64,000 bases of DNA, taken from assembly GCF_030694575.1 (NCBI RefSeq), contig NZ_JAUYUS010000064.1, positions 28,338-92,337 of the forward strand, written 5' to 3'. A program made the translations under genes and the position numbers. Shown here one piece after another: positions 51,115 to 61,477 of this stretch (position 1 is the first letter of the stretch; every line of letters begins with the position of its first letter). The notes under the pieces are model-generated. The model was not told the origin of the DNA. It searched no databases and worked only from the letters and a program-made list of their open reading frames with translations. The DNA is from Parvibaculum sp. GTDB taxonomy: Bacteria > Pseudomonadota > Alphaproteobacteria > Parvibaculales > Parvibaculaceae.

Positions 51115-53958
51115 CTATTCCTCGTCCGAGCCGGTTTCCTCGACCCGCTCGACGGAGACGACGCGCTCATCCGGCGCGGTGCGGAAAATCGTGACGCCCT
51201 GCGTCGCGCGGCCCGCCGCGCGCACATCGTCCACCGGGCAGCGGATGAGCTGGCCGGCATCGGTAACGAGCATGATCTGGTCCTGCACATCGACCGGGAA
51301 CGAGGCGACGAGCTTGCCGTTGCGCGGCGTGACGGCCATGGCGATGATGCCCTTGCCGCCGCGGCCCGACGTCCGGTAGTCGTAGGAAGACGAGCGCTTG
51401 CCGAAGCCCTTCTCGCTCACCGTGAGCACGAACTGCTCGCGGGCGCCGAGTTCGGAATAACGCTCGGTCGAGAGCGTCAGGTCTTCCGCAGTCTCTTCAT
51501 CGCCCTCCTCCGCCTCGACGACTTCCGCTTCCGGTTCGTCGCCCTCGCCGGAGACGGCGCGGCGCATGGCGGCAGCCTGCTTGAGATAGGCGCGTGCTTC
51601 CGCCGGGGTGGCATCGACATGGCGCATGATGCTCATGGCGATGAGCCTGTCGTCCCCGCCGAGGCGGATGCCGCGCACGCCGGTCGAATTGCGGCTTGAG
51701 AAGACGCGCACCTCGGTGACGGGGAAGCGGACGCAGCGGCCATTCGCGGCGGTGAGCAGCACGTCGTCGTCTTCCGTGCATATCTGTACGCCGACGATGG
51801 CGTCATCCGCATCCTCGCCCTCGAACTTCATCGCGATCTTGCCGTTGCGGTTGATCTGCACGAAGTCCGACAGCTTGTTGCGCCGCACGCTGCCCTTGCG
51901 GGTGGCGAACATGACGTGGAGGCTGTCCCAGCTTTCCTCGTCTTCCGGCATCGGCATGACGGTGGTGATGTATTCGCCCTGGTCGAGCGGCAGGATGTTG
52001 ATCATCGCCTTGCCGCGCGCCTGCGGCGTCGATTGCGGCAGACGCCAGACCTTGAGCTTGTAGACCATGCCCGTCGAGGAGAAGAACAGCATGGGCGTAT
52101 GCGTATTGGCGACGAAGAGGCGGGTGACGAAATCCTCGTCCTTGGTCGACATGCCGGAACGGCCCTTGCCGCCGCGGCGCTGCGCGCGGTAGGTCGAGAG
52201 CGGCACGCGCTTGATGTAGCCCTGGTGGCTGACCGTAACGACCATGTCCTCGCGCTGGATCAGGTCCTCGTCCTCGAAATCGGTTTCGGATTCGGCGATC
52301 TCGGTGCGGCGCGGCGTCGCGAACTCGGCTCTGATCGCCGTCAGTTCCGTTCGCATGATGTCGAGAACGCGCGACCGCGAGCGCAGGATGTTGAGATAAT
52401 CCTCGATCCGCTCGCCGAGACCTTTCAGTTCATCGCCGATCTCATCTCGGCCGAGCGCGGTAAGGCGCTGCAGGCGCAGCTCGAGGATGGCGCGGGCCTG
52501 TTCCTCGGACATGCGGATGGTGCCGTCTTCGCGCAACTGGTGGCGCGGATCGTCGATGAGCGCGATCAGCGGCGCGATGTCGCGCGCCGGCCAGTCCCGC
52601 TCCATCAGGCTCGCGCGCGCCGACGCCGGATCGGGCGCGGTGCGGATGAGACGGATGACTTCGTCGATATTGGCGACGGCGATGGCAAGGCCGACAAGGA
52701 CATGGGCGCGGTCGCGCGCCTTGTTGAGCTCGAACTTGGTTCGCCGCGAAATCACTTCCTCGCGGAAGGCGACGAAGATCTGCAGGAACTGCTTCAGCGT
52801 CATCGTTTCCGGACGGCCGTGATCGAGCGCCAGCATGTTGCAGCCGAAGCTCTGCTGGAGCGGCGAGAAACGGTAGAGCTGATTGAGCACCACATCGGCC
52901 ACGGCGTCGCGGCGAAGCTCCACCACCACGCGCATGCCGTTGCGGTCGGATTCGTCGCGGAGATCCGCGATGCCCTCGATGCGCTTCTCGCGCACGAGAT
53001 CCGCAATCTTCTCCACCATCGAGGCCTTGTTCACCTGATAGGGAATCTCGGAAATGATGATCGCCTGGCGGTCTTTCCGCACCTCCTCGATCTCGACGCG
53101 GCCCCGCACCACGACCGAGCCCTTGCCGGTGTGGTAGGCCGAGCGCGCGCCCTGACGTCCGAGCATGATGCCGCCGGTCGGAAAATCGGGGGCGGGAATA
53201 TGCTCGATCAATTCGTCGATGGTGATGGCCGGATTGTCGATCAGCGCGATACAGGCGTCGATCACCTCGCCGAGATTATGCGGCGGAATGTTCGTCGCCA
53301 TGCCGACGGCGATGCCGTTGGCGCCGTTGACCAGAAGGTTCGGCAGTTCGGCGGGCAACACGACAGGCTCCCGCTCGGTGCCGTCGTAATTGTCCTTGAA
53401 GTCGATCGTGTTCTTGTCGATGTCGTTCAGCAGCGCATGGGCCGTCTTCGCCATGCGGACTTCGGTGTAACGCATGGCGGCCGGCGGGTCGCCGTCCACC
53501 GAGCCGAAATTGCCCTGCCCGTCGAGCAGCGGCAGGCGCATGGAGAAATCCTGCGCCATGCGCACCAGCGCGTCGTAGATCGACTGGTCGCCATGCGGAT
53601 GATATTTACCGATGACGTCGCCGACGACGCGGGCGGATTTGCGGTAGGGCTTGTTCCAGTCGTAGCCGTTTTCGTTCATCGAGAAGAGAATGCGGCGGTG
53701 AACGGGCTTCAAGCCATCCCGCGCATCGGGCAGAGCGCGGCTCACGATCACGCTCATCGCGTAATCGAGATAGGAACTGCGCATCTCGTCTTCGATGGAG
53801 ATCGGCGAAACGTCACGCTCCGGCGGAGGACCGCCGGCGGACGAGCCGCCCGGACCGCCGGGCGGCGGCGTGCCCGAACCGTTCAGACTGTCCATGCCGG
53901 TATCGTCGCCCGGGCCTGGCTCGTCACCCGGAATGTCGCTGTCTTGCGTATCGGACAA
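51115..53958 (-). CDS. gyrA: DNA gyrase subunit A
   Basis: About 947 residues. The breakage-reunion domain starts with [19 protein letters not shown], and the active-site Tyr is in [10 protein letters not shown]. The C-terminal DNA-wrapping domain has the GyrA box QRRGGKG (in [13 protein letters not shown]) and six beta-pinwheel blades. An acidic insertion ([18 protein letters not shown]) is unusual. The start is uncertain: TTG 53958 (then [10 protein letters not shown]) is taken because related proteins begin near there; ATG 54015 and ATG 53895 are alternatives. The N-terminal 50 residues are Gly/Pro-rich. At E. coli position 83 the residue is Gln ([10 protein letters not shown]). Confidence 0.96.
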   Translation of the reverse strand: MSDTQDSDIPGDEPGPGDDTGMDSLNGSGTPPPGGPGGSSAGGPPPERDVSPISIEDEMRSSYLDYAMSVIVSRALPDARDGLKPVHRRILFSMNENGYDWNKPYRKSARVVGDVIGKYHPHGDQSIYDALVRMAQDFSMRLPLLDGQGNFGSVDGDPPAAMRYTEVRMAKTAHALLNDIDKNTIDFKDNYDGTEREPVVLPAELPNLLVNGANGIAVGMATNIPPHNLGEVIDACIALIDNPAITIDELIEHIPAPDFPTGGIMLGRQGARSAYHTGKGSVVVRGRVEIEEVRKDRQAIIISEIPYQVNKASMVEKIADLVREKRIEGIADLRDESDRNGMRVVVELRRDAVADVVLNQLYRFSPLQQSFGCNMLALDHGRPETMTLKQFLQIFVAFREEVISRRTKFELNKARDRAHVLVGLAIAVANIDEVIRLIRTAPDPASARASLMERDWPARDIAPLIALIDDPRHQLREDGTIRMSEEQARAILELRLQRLTALGRDEIGDELKGLGERIEDYLNILRSRSRVLDIMRTELTAIRAEFATPRRTEIAESETDFEDEDLIQREDMVVTVSHQGYIKRVPLSTYRAQRRGGKGRSGMSTKDEDFVTRLFVANTHTPMLFFSSTGMVYKLKVWRLPQSTPQARGKAMINILPLDQGEYITTVMPMPEDEESWDSLHVMFATRKGSVRRNKLSDFVQINRNGKIAMKFEGEDADDAIVGVQICTEDDDVLLTAANGRCVRFPVTEVRVFSSRNSTGVRGIRLGGDDRLIAMSIMRHVDATPAEARAYLKQAAAMRRAVSGEGDEPEAEVVEAEEGDEETAEDLTLSTERYSELGAREQFVLTVSEKGFGKRSSSYDYRTSGRGGKGIIAMAVTPRNGKLVASFPVDVQDQIMLVTDAGQLIRCPVDDVRAAGRATQGVTIFRTAPDERVVSVERVEETGSDEE

Positions 53959-54077
53959 GTGTTTTTCTGACGTTGCGGAGCGTTGTCGCGAAGGCCCTGG
54001 AACCCGGTCGCGCAATGCCCTGAAAGGAACTGTGAAGAGGTCACCCGGCAGGCGCCGAATCCCTCTCGTTGATTGAC

Positions 54078-54096
54078 CGGAACAGTATCAGTTCCG
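54078..54096. promoter_or_regulatory. Dyad symmetry upstream of gyrA
   Basis: CGGAAC-N7-GTTCCG, a perfect 6-bp inverted repeat, about 60-120 bases upstream of the possible gyrA starts. It has the look of an operator, but no regulator is known for it here. The half-sites contain GAAC/GTTC in inverted, not direct, orientation, so it is not an alphaproteobacterial LexA box. Confidence 0.4.
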
Positions 54097-54154
54097 CCCC
54101 CTCACGGCAACTTCAAACACGCCGGACAGCGGGTTGTAACCCACTGAAACAAAA

Positions 54155-54193
54155 GAAAAAAATACACCCGAAGAAAGCGCTCGCGGCGCCTTC
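54155..54193 (-). terminator. Possible terminator downstream of the PP2C-like gene
   Basis: On the minus strand an 8-bp stem with one G-T pair (54186-54193 with 54173-54180) and a 5-base loop begins right after the stop codon. A run of seven T (54162-54156) comes about 10 bases past the stem, further than in a classical terminator. Confidence 0.4.
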
Positions 54194-55066
54194 TCATTCG
54201 ACGCGGAAAAGGACCGCCGTCGCATCGTCATGGCACTTGAACCGGGGGTATTCGTGGCAGTCCGGATCCTCCATCGCCTCGACGCGGCGAACCTCGGCGG
54301 CGATGGCACGGAGCCCGTCAATGGCGGCGCGGCGCACCAGCGTTGCCGGGTCCATGCGGTGATAGTCGAAGACAATGGAGCCGAAACCGTCGCTGAAGAG
54401 GAGGCCGGTGACGGGGCGCGCAAGCGGAATGTCCCAATGGCGCATATGGGACACGGCTTCCGGATCGATACCGAGAATCCAGTAGCCCTCATCCGAGTTC
54501 TGGCGGCGGCGGCTTTCGCGCAGGTAAGCCATGATGGCGGCATTGTCGAAAGGCTTTTCCCCAGGCACGAGCGCGGCGATCAGCGCCGCCGTCCGGCTCA
54601 TCGCGCGCGCCTCGCGCGAGGTATGCTGCACACCGAAGACCCGCGCCTCGTCGCTGTCGTCGTCGAGAAGGATAAGGCCGCAATCCGCGAAGTTCGCGCA
54701 AACGAGTTTGTCTTCGCCTGCGTGCCCCTTGCCAACATGAACGAGCGCCATGGCCGCGCTCGGCCATTCGTGGCGTCCGTTCGGCGGACGAAGACGCTCC
54801 TGCACGAAGCGGCGCGACAGCGTCTCGATGGTGAAGCGGACAAGGCCGTGAAGATCGGCACCGTAGCGCGCGGCATTGGCGGCGAAAAGCGCACTCGCCT
54901 CATGCGCGAGCCAGTGCGCACCGGTCTCGTTGCCTATCAGCGGACCGTCGGCAACATCCGTCGCGCCGTCGATCACCCAGGCATGATCGCCCGTGTATCC
55001 GAAGGCGTCTTCATTGGCTTTGCCGGGGATGCCGGGATCGCTCAATGTCTCGACAATGCGGAGCAT
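54194..55066 (-). CDS. PP2C family serine/threonine phosphatase-like protein
   Basis: 290-residue protein of the PP2C (PPM) fold. The metal-binding Asp residues appear in NEDAFGYTGDHAWVIDGATD (residues about 19-38, matching the ED..DG pattern), LLFSDGFGSIV (about residue 223) and HDDATAVLFRVE at the C-terminus. Catalytic metals can therefore be coordinated. A kinase or anti-anti-sigma partner is not adjacent, so the target is unknown. It lies 23 bases after ssb on the same strand. Confidence 0.83.
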   Translation of the reverse strand: MLRIVETLSDPGIPGKANEDAFGYTGDHAWVIDGATDVADGPLIGNETGAHWLAHEASALFAANAARYGADLHGLVRFTIETLSRRFVQERLRPPNGRHEWPSAAMALVHVGKGHAGEDKLVCANFADCGLILLDDDSDEARVFGVQHTSREARAMSRTAALIAALVPGEKPFDNAAIMAYLRESRRRQNSDEGYWILGIDPEAVSHMRHWDIPLARPVTGLLFSDGFGSIVFDYHRMDPATLVRRAAIDGLRAIAAEVRRVEAMEDPDCHEYPRFKCHDDATAVLFRVE

Positions 55067-55089
55067 ACGGCAACCCGGTGAAGCGAACT

Positions 55090-55566
55090 CTAGAACGGAA
55101 TTTCGTCGTCGAGGTCCTGGCTGAAGCTGCCGCGCGAACCGCCGCCGCTGCTGCCGCCACCGAAGTCATCGGAACTGCCTCCGCCGTAGTCGCCGCCGCC
55201 GGAGGAACCGCCGCCCTTGCTGTCGAGCATGGTCAATGTCGAGTTGAAGCCCTGAAGCACGATTTCGGTTGAATATTTCTCAACGCCGGACTGGTCCGTC
55301 CACTTGCGGGTCTGGAGCGCGCCTTCGATATAAAGCTTCGCGCCCTTCTTCACATATTGCTCGATGACCTTGCAGAGACCTTCATTGAAGACGACGACGC
55401 GGTGCCACTCGGTCTTTTCGCGGCGTTCGCCCGTGTTCTTGTCGCGCCAGCTTTCCGACGTCGCGATGCGGAGGTTGGCGATCGGCCGGCCATCCTGCGT
55501 GCGGCGGATTTCAGGATCGGCGCCTACATTGCCGATCAGGATGACCTTGTTGACGCTGCCTGCCAT
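55090..55566 (-). CDS. ssb: Single-stranded DNA-binding protein
   Basis: 158-residue SSB. The OB-fold (residues 1-110) begins [20 protein letters not shown] and includes [21 protein letters not shown] Gly/Ser-rich linker ([20 protein letters not shown]) leads to the acidic tail LDDEIPF, which binds partner repair proteins. It lies close to uvrA, as often seen in alphaproteobacteria; no SOS box of the GTTC-N7-GTTC type was seen directly upstream of it. Confidence 0.97.
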   Translation of the reverse strand: MAGSVNKVILIGNVGADPEIRRTQDGRPIANLRIATSESWRDKNTGERREKTEWHRVVVFNEGLCKVIEQYVKKGAKLYIEGALQTRKWTDQSGVEKYSTEIVLQGFNSTLTMLDSKGGGSSGGGDYGGGSSDDFGGGSSGGGSRGSFSQDLDDEIPF

Positions 55567-55656
55567 GTTCTCGCCCTCGCCGGTTGGATGTCTCTTGCGC
55601 GGAACCTAGCCGCAGGGGCGGTCAGGAGCCAGTGCTCACGATAAAAAAGCTGTGGA

Positions 55657-55929
55657 TCAAACGACAAGAGGAATGGCTGCAAGCAGCAAAGTCATCGCGC
55701 CGGCGATCATACCGCCAAACAACACGGTCATTCGCAGGCCATGTCTGGCCATAGCCGTTTCAAGCTCGGACTTCAGAGTGCCCATGCCAGCTCGGAAATC
55801 CTCTTTGGTAACGAGATCGGCGATGACCATGTCGCGCGCCAACTTTGCATGCTCGTCGGCCAACTGCTTGGACGCCCCGGCCGATTGGAGCCTTTCGGAA
55901 TAAGTGAGCGTATCAAAGTTCAAACCCAT
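55657..55929 (-). CDS. Small coiled-coil protein with C-terminal membrane anchor (DUF1640/CCDC90-like)
   Basis: 90-residue protein. It starts MGLNFDTLTYSERLQSAGAS, the DUF1640-type opening (FDTL-(about 3)-ERL-x-x-AG). A heptad-like helical region follows (residues about 22-60), and a strong hydrophobic segment (about 68-88, LRMTVLFGGMIAGAMTLLLA) anchors the C-terminus in the membrane. A GGGGGACAG site precedes the ATG. The perfect SOS box at 55959-55973 is only about 30 bases upstream of its start, closer than to uvrA. Function is unknown; an SOS-induced membrane role is an inference from the site. Confidence 0.8.
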   Translation of the reverse strand: MGLNFDTLTYSERLQSAGASKQLADEHAKLARDMVIADLVTKEDFRAGMGTLKSELETAMARHGLRMTVLFGGMIAGAMTLLLAAIPLVV

Positions 55930-55958
55930 CTGTCCCCCGCCGCCTTGAAAGTCTATTT

Positions 55959-55973
55959 GTTCTTATTATGTTC
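55959..55973. promoter_or_regulatory. SOS (LexA) box, alphaproteobacterial type
   Basis: GTTC-TTATTAT-GTTC, an exact GTTC-N7-GTTC direct repeat, the LexA site of alphaproteobacteria. A further half-site-like GTGC follows 7 bases later (55981-55984). It lies in the divergent region between the small membrane-protein gene and uvrA, so LexA could control both. Confidence 0.75.
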
Positions 55974-56158
55974 TCACAACGTGCAATTTGAGGCAAGATG
56001 CTTCGCGGGTTCTGCGATTCTTTTCTGTCGCGGGGCCTTGGCCCTTGAAGCCGCCCCTGCGGCCCTACATACATGAAGCCTGAGACCAAGCCACATTCCC
56101 CGCAGCGAAAGATGCGCGCAGCCCGCAAGGCAGCCGCGCCCGTGAGAGTTCCGGCCCG

Positions 56159-59100
56159 ATGAGCACCGCCTCGAAAAAATCCGCGTCAACCAAGCATAGT
56201 GACGTGCAGAACCGCTTCATCCGCGTGCTGGGGGCGCGCGAGCACAATCTGCGCGATGTGAGCGTGGAGCTGCCGCGCGACCAGCTGATCGTCATTACCG
56301 GCCTGTCCGGTTCGGGCAAATCCTCGCTCGCCTTCGACACGATCTACGCCGAGGGCCAGCGGCGCTATGTCGAAAGCCTGTCGGCCTATGCACGGCAGTT
56401 CCTGGAGATGATGCAGAAGCCGGATGTCGACCAGATCGACGGCCTCTCGCCCGCCATCTCCATCGAGCAGAAGACGACCTCGCGCAACCCGCGCTCGACG
56501 GTCGGCACCGTCACCGAAATCCACGACTACATGCGTCTCCTCTGGGCCCGCATCGGCATTCCCTATTCGCCTGCTACGGGGCTGCCCATCGAAAGCCAGA
56601 CCGTGACGCAGATGGTCGACCGGGTGATGGCGCTGCCGGAAGGCACACGGCTCTTCCTGCTGGCACCCATCGTGCGCGGCCGCAAGGGCGAGTACCGCAA
56701 GGAATTCGCCGAGCTGCAGAAGAAGGGCTTCCAGCGCGTGAAGGTGGACGGCACTTTCTACGAGATCGCGGACGTGCCCGCCCTCAACAAGAAGCTGAAG
56801 CACGACGTCGACGTCGTGGTGGACCGCATCGTCGTGCGCGGCGATCTCGACAACCGGCTGGCCGACAGCTTCGAAATCGCCCTCGATCTCGCGGATGGCA
56901 TTGCCGTCATCGAGATGGCGGATGGCGCGAAGAGCGACAAGAAGGGCGAAGAGGCCGAGCGGACTATCTTTTCGTCGCGCTTCGCCTGCCCCGTCTCCGG
57001 CTTCACCATCGATGAAATCGAACCGCGGCTTTTCTCGTTCAACAATCCGTTCGGCGCCTGCCCGGAATGCGACGGGCTCGGCACCCAGTTCTATATGGAC
57101 CCGGACCTCGTCGTGCCGGATCACGGACTGTCGCTGAAAAAGGGTGCGATTGCGCCCTGGTCGCGCTCGACCTCGCCCTATTACACGCAAACGCTGATGG
57201 CGCTGGCCAAGCAGTACAAATTTTCGATGACGGCGCCCTGGGCGCAACTGCCGGAAGAAGCGCAGAATGTCATTCTTTACGGTTCCGGCGACGAAGTCGT
57301 GACCTTTGCCTATGACGACGGCATGCGCTCCTACAAGACGAAGAAGCCGTTCGAGGGCGTGATCCCGAATCTGGAGCGGCGCTGGAGCGAAACAGACAGC
57401 GCCTGGGCGCGCGAGGAAATCGAGCGCTATCAGGGCATCACGGATTGCGATGCCTGCCACGGCTTCCGCCTGAAGCCCGAGGCGCTGTCGGTGAAGATCG
57501 CCAAATGCCATATCGGCGAAGTTTCGCAGATGTCGATCCGCGCGGCGGACAAATGGTTTTCCGAACTGAGCGGACACCTGACGGCGAAGCAGAACGAAAT
57601 CGCCGGCCGGGTGCTGAAGGAAATTCGCGAGCGGCTGCACTTCCTCAACAATGTCGGCCTCGAATATCTGACGCTGGCACGCAACTCCGGCACGCTGTCG
57701 GGCGGCGAGAGCCAGCGCATCCGGCTCGCATCCCAGATCGGGTCGGGCCTGACGGGCGTTCTCTATGTGCTGGACGAGCCCTCCATCGGCCTCCACCAGC
57801 GCGACAATGACCGGCTGCTGGACACGCTGAAGCGGCTGCGCGATCTCGGCAATACGGTGATCGTGGTCGAACATGACGAGGACGCGATCCGCGTCGCCGA
57901 TCATGTCGTGGACATGGGCCCGGGCGCGGGCGTACATGGCGGCCGCGTGGTGGCGGAGGGAACGCCCGACGACATCATGGCGAACCCGGAAAGCCTGACC
58001 GGGCAGTACCTGACGGGCTTCCTGCAGATCCCCCTGCCCGCCACGCGCCGCCCCGGCAACGGCAAATGGCTGAAGGTGACGGGCGCGAAGGAAAACAACC
58101 TGAAGGATGTGACGGCGGAAATTCCGCTCGGCACCTTCACCTGCGTCACCGGCGTTTCGGGCGGCGGCAAGTCGACGCTCCTGATCGAGACGATCTACAA
58201 GGCCGTGTCGCGGCGCCTGAACAACACGCGCGACCACCCCGGCGCCTTCGACGAGATTTTCGGGCTCGAACATCTCGACAAGATCATCGACATCGACCAG
58301 TCGCCTATCGGCCGCACGCCGCGCTCCAATCCTGCGACCTATACGGGCTCGTTCACTTTCATTCGCGACTGGTTCGCCGAACTGCCGGAGAGCCGCGCGC
58401 GCGGCTACAAGCCGGGCCGCTTCTCCATCAACGTGAAGGGCGGCCGTTGCGAGGCCTGCCAGGGCGACGGCGTCATCAAGATCGAGATGCACTTCCTGCC
58501 CGACGTCTATGTGGAATGCGACGCCTGCCACGGGCACCGCTACAACCGCGAGACGCTGGAAGTGAAGTTCAAGGACAAGTCGATCGCCGACGTGCTGGAA
58601 ATGACGGTCGATGAAGCGGCGAATTTCTTCAAGGCCGTGCCGGCAGTGCGCGACAAGATGGAAATCCTGCAGCGCGTCGGCCTCGGCTATATCAAGGTCG
58701 GCCAGCAGGCGACGACGCTCTCGGGCGGCGAGGCACAGCGCATCAAACTCGCCAAGGAACTGTCGAAGCGCGCGACCGGCCGCACGATCTACATTCTCGA
58801 CGAGCCGACCACGGGACTTCATTTCCACGATGTGGCGAAGCTGCTCGAAGTGCTGCACGAACTGGTCGAGAGCGGCAACACGGTGGTCGTGATCGAGCAC
58901 AATCTCGAGGTCATCAAGACCGCCGACTGGATTCTCGACCTCGGACCCGAAGGCGGCGATGGCGGCGGCGAGATCGTGGCGGCCGGCACGCCGGAAGAGG
59001 TGGCAGCCGAACCGCGCTCCTATACCGGGCAATACCTGAAAGAGCTCTTCAAGCGGCGGCCGGGCAAGAGCGGAACCCGCAAGGCGAGTGCGGCGGCAAA

Positions 59101-59194
59101 GAGCGTGACCAGCGTCCGCAAAGCCGGTCCCATGCAAACCGCCGGTCGCGGCGCCGGGGCAAAACCGGCCGGAACACGCAAAAAGACCGGTTAG
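56159..59194 (+). CDS. uvrA: Excinuclease ABC subunit A
   Basis: 1011-residue ATPase that finds bulky lesions with UvrB. Walker A motifs are [15 protein letters not shown] (about residue 45) and [14 protein letters not shown] (about residue 663). ABC signatures are [12 protein letters not shown] and [12 protein letters not shown]. The second zinc module ([24 protein letters not shown]) is complete. In the first, the second Cys is Ser ([10 protein letters not shown], then CPECDGLG), a change I recall from other alphaproteobacteria. The C-terminal 50 residues are basic and low-complexity. The SOS box lies 186 bases upstream. mfd and ssb in this window act in the same repair network. Confidence 0.98.
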   Translation: MSTASKKSASTKHSDVQNRFIRVLGAREHNLRDVSVELPRDQLIVITGLSGSGKSSLAFDTIYAEGQRRYVESLSAYARQFLEMMQKPDVDQIDGLSPAISIEQKTTSRNPRSTVGTVTEIHDYMRLLWARIGIPYSPATGLPIESQTVTQMVDRVMALPEGTRLFLLAPIVRGRKGEYRKEFAELQKKGFQRVKVDGTFYEIADVPALNKKLKHDVDVVVDRIVVRGDLDNRLADSFEIALDLADGIAVIEMADGAKSDKKGEEAERTIFSSRFACPVSGFTIDEIEPRLFSFNNPFGACPECDGLGTQFYMDPDLVVPDHGLSLKKGAIAPWSRSTSPYYTQTLMALAKQYKFSMTAPWAQLPEEAQNVILYGSGDEVVTFAYDDGMRSYKTKKPFEGVIPNLERRWSETDSAWAREEIERYQGITDCDACHGFRLKPEALSVKIAKCHIGEVSQMSIRAADKWFSELSGHLTAKQNEIAGRVLKEIRERLHFLNNVGLEYLTLARNSGTLSGGESQRIRLASQIGSGLTGVLYVLDEPSIGLHQRDNDRLLDTLKRLRDLGNTVIVVEHDEDAIRVADHVVDMGPGAGVHGGRVVAEGTPDDIMANPESLTGQYLTGFLQIPLPATRRPGNGKWLKVTGAKENNLKDVTAEIPLGTFTCVTGVSGGGKSTLLIETIYKAVSRRLNNTRDHPGAFDEIFGLEHLDKIIDIDQSPIGRTPRSNPATYTGSFTFIRDWFAELPESRARGYKPGRFSINVKGGRCEACQGDGVIKIEMHFLPDVYVECDACHGHRYNRETLEVKFKDKSIADVLEMTVDEAANFFKAVPAVRDKMEILQRVGLGYIKVGQQATTLSGGEAQRIKLAKELSKRATGRTIYILDEPTTGLHFHDVAKLLEVLHELVESGNTVVVIEHNLEVIKTADWILDLGPEGGDGGGEIVAAGTPEEVAAEPRSYTGQYLKELFKRRPGKSGTRKASAAAKSVTSVRKAGPMQTAGRGAGAKPAGTRKKTG

Positions 59195-59268
59195 CGCCGT
59201 TCCCGCCGCCTGGCAAAGTCTCTATAACGTCCCCATGGTTTTGAGGCGAGTGTGGGGACCAAGGGCTG

Positions 59269-61395
59269 ATGTCGGGGGTGTCGTTTAACCGGCGCGAATT
59301 TCTGAAGCTGTTTGCCGCCACGGCGGGTTGTTTCGTGGCAACCGCCGCCGCGACGCCATTCGTTCCGTCGCTTGGCACAGCCCGGGCGGCCCCCGGCGCT
59401 TTCCATTTTCCGCAAGGCCTCGCCTCGGCCGATCCCCAGCCCGATGCCGTGATGCTCTGGACCCGCGTCGAGGCGCTGGCTCCGGAAGCGGCCCTGCCGA
59501 ATGGGGACGTCGATCTCTATGTGCAGGTTTCGGCCAACACCGATTTCACGCGCGTGGTCCTGCAACAAGCCGTGCGTGCGACGCGCGACGCCGACCATAC
59601 GGTCCGCGTGTTCGTACGCGGCCTTGTCCCTGACACAACTTACTATTATCGCTTCTATGCAGGCGGCGACAGCTCGGCCGAACCGGGACGCACACGCACT
59701 GCGCCGCGTCCCGGCACGAAGCGCGACGTGCGCTTCGCCACCGTCAGCTGCCAGAACTACGAACAGGGATATTACGGCGCGCTCCGCCGGCTGGTGAATG
59801 ACGACATTGCCGCCGCGCCCGGCGAGCAGATCGACTTCGTGCTGCATCTGGGCGACTTCATTTACGAACGCACCGGCGACGTGCCGGAGGATGAGAGACC
59901 GGCGCGGTTGATCGGCCCCCTGCCCGACGGCACGGAACCCTGGGTACCGGACGGCACGCGGCCCTGGTGGCAGAAGGGCGGACAGGCGGCGGTATCGCTC
60001 GCCGACTACCGCGCGCTCTACAAAACCTATCTCACCGATCCCGACCTGCAGGCGGCGCGCGCCCGCTTCCCCTTCGTGCACACATGGGACGACCATGAAT
60101 TCACGAACGACGCCTGGCAGAGCCACGACACCTATTTCGGCGACGGCGAACCGGCGGCGAAACGGAAAGTTGCCGCTAACAAGGCATGGTTCGAATTCAT
60201 CCCAGCAGTGCTGTCGCAGGCGCCGAAATTCAACGGCATCGAGCGTGCGGCCCACGACTTCCGTCATGCGCGCGTGGAGAATGGCGAGCTTGGGGAGCCC
60301 GATGACAATTACCTCTATCAGGGTACGGATAATCTGAAGGCGATATCGAGCCTGACCATCTACCGCACGCTCCGCTGGGGCGCGATGCTGGACATGGTGA
60401 TAACCGATCTCCGCAGCTACCGGAGCCCGCCCGTCATCACCAAAGAGGTAAAGGCCTTTATCGCGGGGGCGCCCGTGCCACCCGTGCGCCTCGTGAAACT
60501 GCTCGATGCCGGACGCACGGCGAATGACGGCAACCCACCGGAGACGATCAGCTACGGCGGCAAGGAAATGCCGAACCCGCGCGCGAACGCGCCGCGCGGC
60601 ACGCAGATGGGCCTGCCGCAGAAGGAATGGTTCAAGGCGGCGATGAAAGCCTCGACCGCAAAGTGGCGTGTCTGGGCGAATAGCGCACCGGCGCTGCAGA
60701 TGCGGCTCGATTTCTCGCGCATTCCCTTTGCCGGCCTCGAAGACGGCTATGTCGGCACCGATGCCTGGCAAGGCTATCCCGGTGAACTGGCCGAGCTGAT
60801 ATCGTTCCTGAAGGAAGAGAAGATCGGCAATGTCGTCTCGATGGCCGGCGACTACCACGCCTTCGCTGCGGGCCGCCTGCCTGTCGATCCCGACGCGGAA
60901 AACCTGTCCTTCGCCGCCGTCGAGATCATGACCGCAGGCATCAGCTCCGGCTCGATGTATTCCGGCGCCGCCCGCGCCACGCGCAACAGCGGCTTCTTTC
61001 ACCGCGCCGTGGTACTCGACGACGCGGGCACAAAGCGCGAGAACTGGAACAACACACTCGTGAACGGCCTGCGCGCAGGCATTCTCGCGAATTACTCGGC
61101 CTCGGAATATATCCACAACATGTTCCGCAACGAGCGCGCGAGCCCCGGTCTCGACTACATGGATGCCGACGGACATGGCTACACGCTCGTCACGCTGACC
61201 GAGACGGGCATGAAGGTCGAGCAGGTGAATGTCGGCGACGTGACGAAAGATGCAGGCCCGGAGGGGGCGGCGGTATTGCGGCGTGCCCGCTTTGCCGTCA
61301 AGCCTTGGGACGACGGGAACGAGCCGGCGCTCGAGGGCCCCGATTTCGAGGGCCTCCCGCCCTACCCCTGGACCACCGGAAACCACGAAGCCTGA
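59269..61395 (+). CDS. Alkaline phosphatase D (PhoD) family protein, Tat-exported
   Basis: 708-residue phosphatase/phosphodiesterase with a twin-arginine signal (NRREFLKLFAATAGCFVATA, residues 5-24). The N-terminal PhoD domain starts with GLASADPQPDAVMLWTRVE. Metal ligands are visible: SCQNYEQGYYG, LHLGDFIYERTG, HTWDDHEFTNDAW and SMAGDYHAFAAG. The family hydrolyses phosphomonoesters and diesters such as teichoic or nucleic acids with Fe/Ca. It follows uvrA by 74 bases. A phosphate-starvation box was not identified, so regulation is unknown. Confidence 0.92.
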   Translation: MSGVSFNRREFLKLFAATAGCFVATAAATPFVPSLGTARAAPGAFHFPQGLASADPQPDAVMLWTRVEALAPEAALPNGDVDLYVQVSANTDFTRVVLQQAVRATRDADHTVRVFVRGLVPDTTYYYRFYAGGDSSAEPGRTRTAPRPGTKRDVRFATVSCQNYEQGYYGALRRLVNDDIAAAPGEQIDFVLHLGDFIYERTGDVPEDERPARLIGPLPDGTEPWVPDGTRPWWQKGGQAAVSLADYRALYKTYLTDPDLQAARARFPFVHTWDDHEFTNDAWQSHDTYFGDGEPAAKRKVAANKAWFEFIPAVLSQAPKFNGIERAAHDFRHARVENGELGEPDDNYLYQGTDNLKAISSLTIYRTLRWGAMLDMVITDLRSYRSPPVITKEVKAFIAGAPVPPVRLVKLLDAGRTANDGNPPETISYGGKEMPNPRANAPRGTQMGLPQKEWFKAAMKASTAKWRVWANSAPALQMRLDFSRIPFAGLEDGYVGTDAWQGYPGELAELISFLKEEKIGNVVSMAGDYHAFAAGRLPVDPDAENLSFAAVEIMTAGISSGSMYSGAARATRNSGFFHRAVVLDDAGTKRENWNNTLVNGLRAGILANYSASEYIHNMFRNERASPGLDYMDADGHGYTLVTLTETGMKVEQVNVGDVTKDAGPEGAAVLRRARFAVKPWDDGNEPALEGPDFEGLPPYPWTTGNHEA

Positions 61396-61405
61396 CCCTT
61401 TTCGA

Positions 61406-61437
61406 CGGCTGACCGTTTGACGGGAGACGGTCAGCCG
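61406..61437 (+). terminator. Hairpin between PhoD and amidase genes
   Basis: A perfect 11-bp stem, CGGCTGACCGT (61406-61416) with ACGGTCAGCCG (61427-61437), loop of 10. It lies just after the PhoD stop (61395). No T-tract follows, so it may act with Rho or only stabilise the mRNA end. Confidence 0.45.
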
Positions 61438-61477
61438 CTAAGCTTCTGCCGGGCGTAACGCGGGGCGGGAGAAGCGG

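Noticed and set aside
56186-59137. 983-codon open frame antisense to uvrA
   Set aside because: It is the mirror of a highly conserved gene in a high-GC genome, has no recognisable domain and no separate start signals.
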